This document shows positions 33,764-44,976 of a stretch of DNA of 64,000 nt, in pieces. Positions within the stretch are counted from its first letter, which is position 1, and every line of letters starts with the position of its first letter. Origin of the DNA: Bradyrhizobium icense (GTDB lineage: Bacteria; Pseudomonadota; Alphaproteobacteria; Rhizobiales; Xanthobacteraceae); assembly GCF_001693385.1 (NCBI RefSeq), contig NZ_CP016428.1, positions 7,316,001 through 7,380,000 on the forward strand, read 5' to 3'. The notes beneath the pieces are model-generated. The model had not been told where the DNA came from. It ran no database searches and worked only from the letters and a program-made list of their open reading frames with translations. A program made the position numbers and the translations under genes.

Positions 33764-35149
33764 ATGACCATTGATGCCCCGCTCGACATGCGTCCCACTG
33801 CCGCCGTTCCGCCCGCTCCGACCAACGCGCTGCTCACCTCGCCGATCCTGCCGACGCTGTTGAAGCTCGCGCTTCCCAATGCGATCGCCATGGTCGGCAC
33901 GACGCTGGTGGCGATCGCCGAGACCTCTTACATCGGCCGGCTCGGCACCGAGCCGCTCGCCGGCATCGCACTGGTGTTTCCCTTCGTCATGTTGACGCAG
34001 ATGATGTCGGCGGGCGCGATGGGCGGCGGCGTTTCCTCCGCCATCAGCCGCGCGCTCGGCGCCGGCGACCGCGATCGCGCGGCGACGCTCGCGCTGCATG
34101 CCGCGATGATCGGGGCCTGCGCCGGAATCTTTTTCACGGTCATGATGCTGGCCTTCGGCCGCGCGTTTTACACGCTGCTCGGCGGGCGCGGCGGCGTGCT
34201 CGAAGAGGCGATGCAGTACTCGCACGTGCTATTCTCCGGCGCGATCGCGATCTGGCTGGTCAACACGCTGGCTTCGGTCGTGCGCGGCACCGGTGACATG
34301 CGGATTCCGTCGGTGACCTTGATCGGCACCGCGCTGGTGCAGATTGCGGTCGGCGGCGCGCTGGGCCTCGGGCTGCTCGGCCTGCCGAAATTCGGCATGG
34401 GCGGCGTTGCCGCGGGCCAACTCGCCGCTTTCACGCTGGGCGCGATGTTTCTCGCCTGGTATCTCGTCAGCGGCCGCAGCCGGCTGACGCTGAACTTCGC
34501 GGGCTTCAAATTCCAGCGCGCCATGTTCGTCGACATTCTCAAGGTCGGCGCGGTGTCCTGCCTGGCGCCGCTGCAAACCGTGCTGACGGTGCTGATCTTC
34601 ACCAAAATCCTGGCCGGCTACGGTGCCGAGACGTTGGCCGGTTACGGCATGGGCTCGCGGCTGGAATTCTTGCTCACGCCGATCGCATTCGCCTTCGGCG
34701 TCGCCTCGGTGCCGATGGTCGGCATGGCCATGGGCGCAGGCCTCGTGACACGCGCGCGGCAGGTGGCATGGATTGCGGGCATTGCTGCCGGAATCACCGT
34801 TGGCACTATCGGGCTCATCGTTGCAGTCATGCCGGCGCTCTGGGTTTCGATGTTCACCAGCGATCCCGGCGTAACCGCCGCGGCTTCTTCGTATCTCGTC
34901 TGGGCAGGACCGGCGTTCGCCTTTTTCGGAATGGGCGTGTGCCTCTATTTCTCTTCGCAAGGTGCTGCGAAGGTCGGCGGCCCGGTGGTGGCCGGCACCG
35001 CAAGGTTGCTGATCGTCGGGGGCGGCGGCTGGTGGCTGGCCTCCATGGACGCGCCGGCATCGGCCATGTTTGCACTGGTCGGCGCAGCGATGGTCATTTA
35101 TGGCCTCGGCACGGTGCTGTCGATCCGTTTGACCCGCTGGGGCAAATGA
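33764..35149 (+). CDS. MATE-family multidrug efflux transporter
   Basis: From the ATG at 33764 the protein has 461 residues and 12 predicted helices in two related halves, as in NorM-type exporters. Typical patterns are LALPNAIAMVGTTLVAIAETSYIGRLGTEPLAGIAL and, in the second half, GYGMGSRLEFLLTPIAFAFG. It probably exports cationic drugs or metabolites against Na+ or H+. An AT-rich segment at 33716-33755 is the likely promoter. The frame is open to a TTG at 33746, which is not preferred. Confidence 0.88.
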   Translation: MTIDAPLDMRPTAAVPPAPTNALLTSPILPTLLKLALPNAIAMVGTTLVAIAETSYIGRLGTEPLAGIALVFPFVMLTQMMSAGAMGGGVSSAISRALGAGDRDRAATLALHAAMIGACAGIFFTVMMLAFGRAFYTLLGGRGGVLEEAMQYSHVLFSGAIAIWLVNTLASVVRGTGDMRIPSVTLIGTALVQIAVGGALGLGLLGLPKFGMGGVAAGQLAAFTLGAMFLAWYLVSGRSRLTLNFAGFKFQRAMFVDILKVGAVSCLAPLQTVLTVLIFTKILAGYGAETLAGYGMGSRLEFLLTPIAFAFGVASVPMVGMAMGAGLVTRARQVAWIAGIAAGITVGTIGLIVAVMPALWVSMFTSDPGVTAAASSYLVWAGPAFAFFGMGVCLYFSSQGAAKVGGPVVAGTARLLIVGGGGWWLASMDAPASAMFALVGAAMVIYGLGTVLSIRLTRWGK

Positions 35150-35230
35150 TAACGGCAAATTGCACTCAATCCGACGTTGCACAAATCTGATTTGTTGCTA
35201 TGCAGGCCTGCTTTTTCGAAGGAATGATTC

Positions 35231-35674
35231 ATGGCTTGCAGAACGGCTTTCATCATCGCGATCTCGGCGGCATTGCTGGCCGCGCCATCCGCCTTCACGC
35301 AAGGCACCGGCGAGCCGACCGGCGTCTGGCTGACCCAGGCGGGCGATGCAAGGGTGAAGGTCAGCAAATGCGGCGGTGGAATTTGCGGCGTGGTCGTCGG
35401 GCTGAAGGAGCCTATCGACCCGGCCACCGGCAAGCCCCAGGTCGATGACAAGAATCCGAACCTCGCCCTGAAGCGGCGGCCGATGATCGGCCTTCCCTTG
35501 TTCAGCGGCATGAGCCCCAGCGGCCCCAACAAATGGTCGGGCCAGATCTACAATGCCGATGACGGCGGCACGTATGCGAGCAGCGTCTCGGTGACGGGTC
35601 CGGATACGCTCAAGGTCGAAGGCTGCGTCGGCGCGCTCTGCGGCGGCGAGAGCTGGACGCGCGTCGGGCGGTAA
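35231..35674 (+). CDS. DUF2147 periplasmic protein
   Basis: The protein has 147 residues with a signal peptide (MACRTAFIIAISAALLAAPSA) and the DUF2147 pattern: GVWLTQAGDARVKVSKCGGGICGVVV, GLPLFSGMSPSGPNKWSGQIYNADDGGTY and LKVEGCVGALCGGESWTRV. The paired Cys residues are conserved in the family. The function is unknown; members are small secreted beta-rich proteins common in rhizobia. It is followed by a strong hairpin repeat. Confidence 0.85.
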   Translation: MACRTAFIIAISAALLAAPSAFTQGTGEPTGVWLTQAGDARVKVSKCGGGICGVVVGLKEPIDPATGKPQVDDKNPNLALKRRPMIGLPLFSGMSPSGPNKWSGQIYNADDGGTYASSVSVTGPDTLKVEGCVGALCGGESWTRVGR

Positions 35675-35680
35675 AGAATT

Positions 35681-35718
35681 CGGAATGGTGGGCAAAGCGA
35701 AGCGTGCCCACCATTCCG
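35681..35718. repeat. Long perfect hairpin after DUF2147 gene
   Basis: CGGAATGGTGGGCA and TGCCCACCATTCCG form a perfect 14-bp stem around a 10-base loop (AAGCGAAGCG), 7 bases after the stop at 35674. 'GGTGGGCAAAGCGAAGCGTG' is a known style of Bradyrhizobium interspersed repeat and here also fits a terminator between convergent genes. Confidence 0.75.
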
Positions 35719-35773
35719 AGCGATGACCTTGGAAAGATGGTGGGTCCGGCGTTGCCTCTGCCCACCTTACAAT

Positions 35774-36928
35774 CTACGCCGCCATCGCCTTCAGCGCTGA
35801 CGCCGCCGACGCATAGCCGCCGCGGGCGCCGTCGATGAAGTGGACGTGGTCGCTGCGCATCACCGAGGGCGCGAAGCAGGTCATCATCGCGGCGTCCTGC
35901 CGGTGCAGGCCGTAGCGCACGATCTTGGCTGAAGCGGCCATTGCGAGAAGCTCCGTCAGCGCCCGTTCGAGCTCGACCGTGCAATCGAGGATCATCCGCA
36001 GGCCGTCGTCATATTTGCGGAAGTCGGAATTCTCCACCACCTGCTGCACGTAGTTCTTCGGCACGAAATTACCGACCTTGATGCCTAACCGCATCACGAC
36101 ATAGGCCCAGAGCGTGAAGGCGAGCACGACGGTGCGCCGCTTCAACAGCGGCCCGCCGCGCGCGGCGCGCGCCTCATATTCGACGCCGGTCGGCGGCCAG
36201 CGCAACGGCGGACCATCCGGCGGCACCGGCCGGCCCGCATCAGGGCTCTGCTCGACCAGCTTGATGACGTCCTCGATCACCTTGCGGAAGCGTTGCGGAT
36301 CGGCGCCCTTGGCGGGCACCACCAGCACGGACAGAATGAGCCCGCGGGAGGAAGGAATTTCCTCGAACCGGCACGACAGCCCGGACAGATCGGGCTGTGT
36401 TCCCGCTGCCGCCGGCGGGACTGCGAATTCGCCCCGCTTCATCGCGGCATCCGCCCATCCCAGCCCACCGCCGGAAAACATCGCATAGGACAGATTGGAC
36501 GACGGCCCGAAGCGGGCGACTTTGATATCGAGGCCCTGCGCGCGAATGTCCTTCACCGGCACCAGCGCCACCCGCATCATCAGATCGAGATCGGCCCGGA
36601 CCCAGGCCGCGGTCGCCGCCAGCGCCTCGCGCGCGTGCGAAAGATCGGCCGGCGACACCGCAAAGCTCGCACCGTCGCCGCCGAACACGAAGGGAAATTC
36701 GCGCCCGCCTAACGCATTGGTCACGGCCGCGATCACGGCAGCGCCGGCCATGTTGACCGCCTTGTAGCGCTGGTTGGCGATCGCCTTGGTCGATTCGACG
36801 ATGTCGGCGACACCGACGGCCCAGTCGTCCGGCAACGGCGTGTACAGCGCCGGGTCCATCAGGCTGCCGAAGCCGCGAAAGACCGGGATCGCGCCATAGA
36901 AAATATCGGTGCCGTCAGACGTCGTCAT
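35774..36928 (-). CDS. DUF3095 protein, nucleotide-cyclase-like
   Basis: From the ATG at 36928 the protein has 384 residues. It belongs to the DUF3095 group: VGVADIVESTKAIANQRYKAVN is reminiscent of the first metal-binding segment of class III adenylate/guanylate cyclases, and FVFGGDGASFAV of their second (GDG). The middle (~200-270) and the C-terminus (from FTLWAYVVMRLGIKVGNF) are characteristic of the family. No receptor or transmembrane domain is present. Catalytic activity has not been established to my knowledge; the cyclase relation is inference from the motifs. Confidence 0.75.
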   Translation of the reverse strand: MTTSDGTDIFYGAIPVFRGFGSLMDPALYTPLPDDWAVGVADIVESTKAIANQRYKAVNMAGAAVIAAVTNALGGREFPFVFGGDGASFAVSPADLSHAREALAATAAWVRADLDLMMRVALVPVKDIRAQGLDIKVARFGPSSNLSYAMFSGGGLGWADAAMKRGEFAVPPAAAGTQPDLSGLSCRFEEIPSSRGLILSVLVVPAKGADPQRFRKVIEDVIKLVEQSPDAGRPVPPDGPPLRWPPTGVEYEARAARGGPLLKRRTVVLAFTLWAYVVMRLGIKVGNFVPKNYVQQVVENSDFRKYDDGLRMILDCTVELERALTELLAMAASAKIVRYGLHRQDAAMMTCFAPSVMRSDHVHFIDGARGGYASAASALKAMAA

Positions 36929-37012
36929 GGCGGTGCCAGTAACCCGGTTCACGAACCTCTCTAGCAGATACGGCCGGTTTTGGAATCCGGTTCAAGCGCG
37001 CGGCAGAACGTC

Positions 37013-38881
<1,869 letters not shown>

Positions 38882-38978
38882 GCAGGGCTCACCGGAAACG
38901 AGGTGGGAGGAAAGCCCTGATATAGCGATACCATCTGGGGTGGCAAGATTTGACCTTGCTGCAACCCGATTCGCCCCC

Positions 38979-40946
38979 TCACCGCTCGACGAAAGCACGC
39001 TGGAACTGATCCAGAATCGGCTTGAAAAGGTAGCTGAGCATGGTCCGGCTGCCGGTCTGCATGAAGACTTCCGCGGGCATGCCCGAGCTGAGCTGCAGCC
39101 CGGCGAGCTGGCGGCGCTCCTCTTCCGGCAGCATGATCCGGACCGTGAAATAGGACGTGCCGGTCTGCTGGTCGCGGGTGGTGTCGGGCGAGACGTACGA
39201 TACCTGTCCGATCAATTGCGGCGTTACCCGCTGGTTGAAGGCCGAGAAGCGAACGAAGGCCTGCTGGCCCTTGCGCACCTGATCGATATCGTTCGGCTGC
39301 AACCGCGCCTCGATCTGCAGGTCGTCGGAATCCGGCACCACTTCCATGACGGTGTCGCCGCCGCGGATGACGCCGCCGATGGTGTGCGCGGTGAGCTGAT
39401 GAATCACACCCGACGTCGGCGCGCGCATCTCGATGCGCTCGAGCACGTCGCGCGCCGCGATACTGCGTTCGTTGAGTTCGGCTTCCTTGCCCTGCGCCTC
39501 GCCGAGCTCCTTGACGACTTCGGTGCGGACGTCCTGGTCGAGCCTGACCATCTGAAGCTTCGCCTCGTCGATCTTGTTTTTGGTCTCGGCGATCGTGGAG
39601 AGCAACTGGCCGCGTTCGCCTTCGATTCTCGCGCTCTCACGCTGCAGGGTCGTCAGCCGCGCCAGCGGCACCAGACGCTTGTCGAACAGGTCCTGAACGC
39701 CCGTGAGTTCGCCGGTGATCAGTTCCAGTTGCTTGGCCTTGGACGCAACCTGCGCGTCGAGGCCGACGATCTCGTCGCCAAGCTGCGTGACCTTGCTCTG
39801 CAGCAATTCCTTCTGGCTCTCGCGCGCCGTCACCCGCGCCCTGAACAGCGAGGCTTCGGAAGCGAGCAGCGTCTTGACACTGGGATCGTCAAGCCGCGCC
39901 GACATCTCGGCCGGTATCGCCGGCCTGGGCTGACCGTCGCGCTCGGCCACCAGCCGCGCGATCTTCGCCCGCATTTCATCGAGTTGCTTGCTCACCACCT
40001 GCAGGCTGGCTTGCGCCTGCGTCGAATCCAGCCGCAGCAACAGATCGCCGGCGTTGACCCGCATGCCGTTGTGGACCGGGATCTGCGCGACCACACCGCC
40101 GGTCGGATGCTGGATGGTCTTGACGTTGGACTGCACCACCAGATTGCCCGGCACCACGACCGCGCCCGACAGCGGCACGAATGCCATCCAGCCGCCTGCC
40201 AGCCCGCCGACGACGAGCAGCGCCCGCAAGCCGGTGCGCAATTCACGCTCGAAGGCGCGCGCCGCCCGCAGCACGATACTTTCGCCGTGTGCGTCCGCCA
40301 CATCCGCCGCGGCATCGCGATTGGCAAGGAATGCAACCCCTGCGGTCAGGCCACTGCGGACGACCCGCGTCACGGAGCGCTCGCGCGGCACCGGCCCCGC
40401 CGGGCTCGGCGGCGCCAGTTGGGGCGCTTCGACGCGAGGCGGCTGCCGCCTGTCGTCGATCTGCAAAACCTCCGGCCTGAACCTCGGCATGTTCATCAGC
40501 GACGGATCGTCGGATGCGATGATCGGACCGCGCGCCTGCCGTTCGTTCAGCCGTGAATTGCTCCGCGCGCTGGCTGCCGGTGGCGGGGTCATGAATTGCG
40601 GCTCACGCGCGCTGCGTCCGCTGCGCGCCGCCGGAGGTTCGGCATCGAAACCGTCGGACTGAGATCCAAAGGGGCCGAGCCAATCCAGCACCCGCCCCAT
40701 CTTGCCCTTCTTTTTCGACCGCTTCGGCCGGGCCGGACGCGGCCGCCGCGGAGCCGGACTTTCGTCATTCGCCGGACGGCGAAGCGGCCGCTGGCCTTGC
40801 AGATTGTCCTGCTCAAAAGCCTGCCGCAACCGCTGCAGTTCGAGGATCAGCGCCTGGCCCTGCGGCGCCACGACATCTTCGTCCGTTCCACCCACCCGAC
40901 GCCGCACTACTCTTTCATCGGTATGCACGTGATCGAAATGCTTCAT
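38979..40946 (-). CDS. Type I secretion periplasmic adaptor (HlyD/PrtE family) with long N-terminal extension
   Basis: The protein has 655 residues against ~430-450 for usual members. The first ~210 are charged, Pro/Arg-rich and probably disordered, with a very basic block ([16 protein letters not shown], ~71-85) and no counterpart in HlyD. The membrane helix is at ~241-258, then the lipoyl/barrel-sandwich [23 protein letters not shown], a long coiled coil (~310-500), and the C-terminal [11 protein letters not shown] segment. It links the ABC transporter at 40943 to an outer-membrane TolC-like channel, which is not encoded nearby. It overlaps the transporter gene by four bases. Confidence 0.88.
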   Translation of the reverse strand: MKHFDHVHTDERVVRRRVGGTDEDVVAPQGQALILELQRLRQAFEQDNLQGQRPLRRPANDESPAPRRPRPARPKRSKKKGKMGRVLDWLGPFGSQSDGFDAEPPAARSGRSAREPQFMTPPPAASARSNSRLNERQARGPIIASDDPSLMNMPRFRPEVLQIDDRRQPPRVEAPQLAPPSPAGPVPRERSVTRVVRSGLTAGVAFLANRDAAADVADAHGESIVLRAARAFERELRTGLRALLVVGGLAGGWMAFVPLSGAVVVPGNLVVQSNVKTIQHPTGGVVAQIPVHNGMRVNAGDLLLRLDSTQAQASLQVVSKQLDEMRAKIARLVAERDGQPRPAIPAEMSARLDDPSVKTLLASEASLFRARVTARESQKELLQSKVTQLGDEIVGLDAQVASKAKQLELITGELTGVQDLFDKRLVPLARLTTLQRESARIEGERGQLLSTIAETKNKIDEAKLQMVRLDQDVRTEVVKELGEAQGKEAELNERSIAARDVLERIEMRAPTSGVIHQLTAHTIGGVIRGGDTVMEVVPDSDDLQIEARLQPNDIDQVRKGQQAFVRFSAFNQRVTPQLIGQVSYVSPDTTRDQQTGTSYFTVRIMLPEEERRQLAGLQLSSGMPAEVFMQTGSRTMLSYLFKPILDQFQRAFVER

Positions 40947-42787
40947 GATGGAACACTCTCGGCAAGTGACGCACGCTGATCTGACTTTGCCTGCGGTGGG
41001 GACGGCGATCCCTGCGCCGCCTTGCCGTTGGCGTTGCGGACGCGCGCGAATACTTCTTCGCGCGGGCCGAATGCGATCGCCTTGCCCTCATAGAGCACCA
41101 TCGTCATATCAAGCGCGGAAAGCGCGCTCGGGCGGTGCGAGATGACGACGACGATGGATTTGTTCTGGCGCATGATCGCGATGGCGCGGGTCAGGGCGTT
41201 CTCACCGTCGGCATCCAGATTGGCGTTGGGTTCATCAAGAACGATCAGAAACGGATCGCCGAATACCGCCCGCGCCAGGCCAACCCGCTGCTTCTGTCCG
41301 GCCGACAGCGAGATGCCGCCCGCCCCTATTCGTGTCGCATAACCCTCGGGCAGGCGCAGGATGATGTCATGGACGCCGGCGATCTGGGCGGCCTTGAGAA
41401 TGGCGTCGGAAGTTGCGTGTTCGTCGAACCGGCAGATGTTCTCCGCCACGGTGCCATCGAACAGGCCGACATCCTGCGGCAGATAGCCGATATGCCGGCC
41501 GAGATCCTCGTTGCGCCAATGATCGAGGGAGGCGCCGTCAAGCCGCACGGCGCCCCGATGCGCTGGCCAGATTCCAACCAGCGCCTTGGAAAGCGAAGTC
41601 TTGCCCGACGCGCTCGCGCCGAGCAGCGCCAGCCCCGCCCCGGCCTTGAGCGAAAACGTGACGCCAGACACGATCGGCATGTCGAAGCCGGGTGCTGCCA
41701 CCGCGAGGTTCTGCACCGACAGTTCGCGGCAGGGACGCGGCAGCATGACCGGCGGCGCCGGAGGCGGCGCGGTCGCCTTGCAGATGTCGCGCAGGCGCGC
41801 CAGCCCCTGGCGGGCGGCGGCCAGTTGCTTCCAGGTGCCGAGCGCGATTTCGACGGGTGCGAGCGCGCGCCCCATCAGGATCGACGACGCGATCATGATG
41901 CCGCCGGACGCCTTGTCGACCACGACGAGATAGGCGCCGATACCGAGCATTCCCGATTGCAGAATGTAGCGCAGCACCTTCGCGGCCGAGCCGAGATTGG
42001 CATAGACGTCGGTGGCGCGGATGTTTTCCTGCAGGTAGCGCTCGTTGGCCTGCGACCAGCGCGCCGTCAACCGGTCCGTCATGCCGAGTGCGCGGACGAT
42101 TTCCGCGTTGCGCTGGGTCGCATCCGCCAGCACCTGGCGCTGCGCGCTCATATCCATCGCCGCCTTGGCCGAATTGCGCGAGATTCGCTCGGTCAGCAAT
42201 GTCATCGCAATGATCGCCGCAGTACCCAGCAGCGCCGTGAAACCGATGAGGGGGTGAAACAGAAACAGCCCGATCAGAAAGACCGGGATCCAGGGCATAT
42301 CCAGGAATGCCGTCGGCCCCATGCCGGACATGAAGGTACGTACCTGATCGAGATCACGCAGCGGCTGCTGCATCAGGACCGGCTTGACGCCGCGCAGCGG
42401 CAAGGTGGCGAGCGCCGAATGGATCGAGCCTTGCAGGCCGGCATCGAACAGCGTTGCGATCCGGCACAGCATCCGCGACCGCATCGCGTCGAAATATCCC
42501 TGCACCAGATAGGCGAACAGCACCATCAGGGACAGGCCGAACAGGGTCGCGAGGTTGCGGCTCGGAATCACCCGATCGTACACCTGCAGCATATAGAGTG
42601 AGCCCGACAGCATCAGGATGTTGATGACGCCGCTGAACACTGCGACGCCGATCATGCGGCGCGCGCTGGCGCGAAGCGCGTTGGTGACGGGATCGTCGCC
42701 GGCCAGCGTCGAACGCAGGCCCGAAACAGCGCGGAGCGCCGACGCTGCCCGCGCTCGGTCCTGTGCCTGGCCCTGAGCGATACTCAT
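40943..42787 (-). CDS. Type I secretion system permease/ATPase (PrtD family)
   Basis: The protein has 614 residues: an ABC membrane domain (~45-330, about six helices) and an ATPase with Walker A GASASGKTSL, signature LSAGQKQRVGLARAVF and Walker B FLIVLDEPNANLD. The PrtD branch lacks the N-terminal peptidase-like C39 domain of HlyB, as here. It exports a substrate in one step with the HlyD-type adaptor. The candidate substrate is the divergent 500-residue protein starting at 43214, 427 bases away. Confidence 0.9.
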   Translation of the reverse strand: MSIAQGQAQDRARAASALRAVSGLRSTLAGDDPVTNALRASARRMIGVAVFSGVINILMLSGSLYMLQVYDRVIPSRNLATLFGLSLMVLFAYLVQGYFDAMRSRMLCRIATLFDAGLQGSIHSALATLPLRGVKPVLMQQPLRDLDQVRTFMSGMGPTAFLDMPWIPVFLIGLFLFHPLIGFTALLGTAAIIAMTLLTERISRNSAKAAMDMSAQRQVLADATQRNAEIVRALGMTDRLTARWSQANERYLQENIRATDVYANLGSAAKVLRYILQSGMLGIGAYLVVVDKASGGIMIASSILMGRALAPVEIALGTWKQLAAARQGLARLRDICKATAPPPAPPVMLPRPCRELSVQNLAVAAPGFDMPIVSGVTFSLKAGAGLALLGASASGKTSLSKALVGIWPAHRGAVRLDGASLDHWRNEDLGRHIGYLPQDVGLFDGTVAENICRFDEHATSDAILKAAQIAGVHDIILRLPEGYATRIGAGGISLSAGQKQRVGLARAVFGDPFLIVLDEPNANLDADGENALTRAIAIMRQNKSIVVVISHRPSALSALDMTMVLYEGKAIAFGPREEVFARVRNANGKAAQGSPSPPQAKSDQRASLAESVPS

Positions 42788-43213
42788 TGAACTGCCCTTC
42801 GACCCGCCCCATCGGGTCTCCCTGCAGGTCTCCTTGACGCGCGATGCGGACCATTTTTCGGCAGGAATGCGACGAATGCCGATTGTTCAAGTTCGCTCGT
42901 GGGTAGAACGATGGCAAAGGCGTTTGTCGCTGATACCGCGCGGACCTTCTGGCCAAGATTCCGGCAGCGAGCACCTGGCGCGCCAGACAAGGGCCGCGTT
43001 ATCCTTCTCGCGCGTGCTTCATTCGCCATTTCCGGCGCGGCGCGCGTCATGGATTCGTCCGTCTATCACCTTGCTTCGGTGCTCATTGGTCGCTGTGTCG
43101 GCCGAATGACGCCATGAAGCTAAATGATCCTTCACCATGCGCAACGTCCCGCCCCCTGGCGGATGGCCGCGCTTACGCATCAATGGATTCGACTGGACAG
43201 CAGGGGACGAACA
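42788..43213. other. Divergent promoter region between type I secretion genes and candidate substrate
   Basis: These 426 bases separate the secretion ATPase (-) from the candidate cargo gene (+) and must hold promoters for both. I see no strong palindrome, sigma-54 site or RNA motif by eye. A weak purine-rich ribosome-binding site (CAGGGGACGA) precedes the ATG at 43214. Upstream in-frame starts (43124) exist but are unlikely. Confidence 0.5.
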
Positions 43214-44716
43214 ATGGCTCGCTTGGCTTACGAGGATCAGCCCGACGCTGATCTCGATCTCCCGATCGATGAAGTCGCCAGCCCGCCAGTCGTTCCGGCC
43301 CCCCCGTCCACCACACCGCTCGAAGAACCGCCGCCGGCCAGCCAAACGACGTCACGGCCTGTCGGTTCGAATTTCTCCGACCTCGGCTCAACCTCCAACG
43401 GCATGGCTCGGGCGCCGGTGGATGCCCCGCAGCAAAACGCGCTCGGCAACGGCGGCCAGGCGGCCGGCAGCATTGCACACCACACCAACGATCTCGCCGC
43501 CGTGCAGAACAGTCTGCTGGCCGAGCTCAATACAGGCCAGTTTTCCGGTGCCGCGCTCGGCCATGTTCAGGCGATCCTGTCCGACATCACCAGCGCCATT
43601 TCGGCGGCCAATGCCTCGGTGAGCGCGGCAGGCTCGTTCGGCAACGCCGCCGGCGCAGAACAAGCGCTTCGCGCCAGCCAACTCAGCGTCATCAATGCCG
43701 TCAGTACCGATCCCGTGCTGGCGAGTCCGACGCCGGCCGCGCCGCTGCCCACCGGCAGCGCGGCCGCCGCGCCTCACAATCTCGCGGAGATCGGGGCGAT
43801 GTTCGACGAGGTGGCCAGCCAGATCCTTGGCGGGGTCAATGAGGGTAACCAGGCGCAGATCACCGATGACATCAATGCCGTGATATCGGACATGCAGGCG
43901 CTGATGACCGCCAACCCGGAACTGTTCGAGGGGCTCACCGGCGTCCACGCCGAAGAGATCGTGAGGCAACTCCAACTCGAACTCGTCTACATCAACGACC
44001 CCGCGATAAGCCCCACCGCGGCACAGGCCAGCGCCGACAACATCCTCGACATCATCGATATCGTCCAGAGCGATGCCAATCTGGCTGATATGGCAACGCA
44101 AGACGGCGTCAGCGGCTTCTCGCCGTTTCCGGATGACACCTCGCCGGCGCCCAAACATCTCGACAACGATGTGCAGACGGTGTTCCTGGCCAATTTCATT
44201 GCGCAATCCAATGCGCTTGGAAAGCAAGCCGTCGACCTCGTGGGCAGCCAGGACGCCGATGCTATCGCCGCGCTGATCGACGATCTCATGGCCTTCGAAA
44301 AGAGCGTCACCGACTTCGACGCGGATCAGGGCGGCATCCTTGGCGCCGAGATTGCAGCGATGGTCAAGGGGTTGCAGACCGGCAACGCGGCCCTTGTCGT
44401 CGCCGCCGCGGACCAGATGCACGGCAACGCGGCCGATATCGGCAGCAACAATATCCCCGTCACCGGCGGCACTTACAATCCGGACGGCTTGACGGTCGCC
44501 GAGGTGCTGGGGACGCCAGTCGCGGAGACGCCCGTAGCTGAAACGCCGGCGGCGGGGGCCGCGGCGGCTGCCCCCGACGTGCAACAAGTCGCAGCCCCGA
44601 CCGTCAGCGTCGAGGCGGTGACGGTTGCGACCGCCGACGTCGCCATCGGCGGCATGGACTATGCCCAATCGGACATGCCGGAATTGGCTCATCATTTACA
44701 TCACACGTGGGGATAG
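43214..44716 (+). CDS. Acidic Ala-rich protein, candidate type I secretion substrate without RTX repeats
   Basis: The protein has 500 residues and is acidic and rich in Ala, Asp, Asn and Ser. There is no signal peptide or membrane helix, as expected for type I cargo. It starts with a Pro-rich segment (~25-60), then helical stretches, several of similar type (NLAEIGAMFDEVASQILGGV; TVFLANFIAQSNALGKQAV), and near the end a short repeat (TPVAETPVAETPAAGAAAA). No GGxGxDxxx RTX nonapeptides were found. The C-terminal end (GGMDYAQSDMPELAHHLHH) would be the uncleaved secretion signal. The divergent type I secretion pair makes it the likely cargo. The function is unknown. Confidence 0.72.
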   Translation: MARLAYEDQPDADLDLPIDEVASPPVVPAPPSTTPLEEPPPASQTTSRPVGSNFSDLGSTSNGMARAPVDAPQQNALGNGGQAAGSIAHHTNDLAAVQNSLLAELNTGQFSGAALGHVQAILSDITSAISAANASVSAAGSFGNAAGAEQALRASQLSVINAVSTDPVLASPTPAAPLPTGSAAAAPHNLAEIGAMFDEVASQILGGVNEGNQAQITDDINAVISDMQALMTANPELFEGLTGVHAEEIVRQLQLELVYINDPAISPTAAQASADNILDIIDIVQSDANLADMATQDGVSGFSPFPDDTSPAPKHLDNDVQTVFLANFIAQSNALGKQAVDLVGSQDADAIAALIDDLMAFEKSVTDFDADQGGILGAEIAAMVKGLQTGNAALVVAAADQMHGNAADIGSNNIPVTGGTYNPDGLTVAEVLGTPVAETPVAETPAAGAAAAAPDVQQVAAPTVSVEAVTVATADVAIGGMDYAQSDMPELAHHLHHTWG

Positions 44717-44964
44717 CGGCGCGCGGCGCGACCTCCAGCGCCCCCAATACTCAGGGGACGCTGGAGGCCGACACATCAAAGCAAGAAGCGCGTTTTGCCG
44801 GTCCGGCATACGCGGCGGGCGCAAAAGAGCTCTTCACTGGCCTCGCCCGCAAAAGAACAATCTGGACGATGGCCTCAATGACCTTGGGGATCATCATTAG
44901 TACGGCAGCGACATCTGCGGTTGGTGGAATTGGCGCCAACGGTTGCTGTTCGGAAGTGAAGTAG
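44707..44964 (+). CDS. Possible small membrane protein overlapping the substrate gene end
   Basis: A GTG-initiated frame of 85 residues overlaps the last 10 bases of the previous gene. It has a polar Ala/Ser/Glu-rich first half and one hydrophobic segment (TMASMTLGIIISTAATSAVGG) followed by Cys-Cys. The Ala/Gly-rich content is not decisive, and a start at a later ATG (44869) is possible. It could be a real coupled gene or a chance frame; I list it with low confidence. Confidence 0.3.
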   Translation: MGIAARGATSSAPNTQGTLEADTSKQEARFAGPAYAAGAKELFTGLARKRTIWTMASMTLGIIISTAATSAVGGIGANGCCSEVK

Positions 44965-44976
44965 CGGGGCGTATGT

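Noticed and set aside
41135..42601. Long plus-strand open frame (488 codons) antisense to the type I secretion ATPase
   Set aside because: It is a shadow frame in high-GC DNA; the ABC transporter frame carries all the motifs.
43214..44716. RTX-type adhesin or toxin
   Set aside because: No GGxGxDxxx nonapeptides could be found despite the secretion genes nearby.
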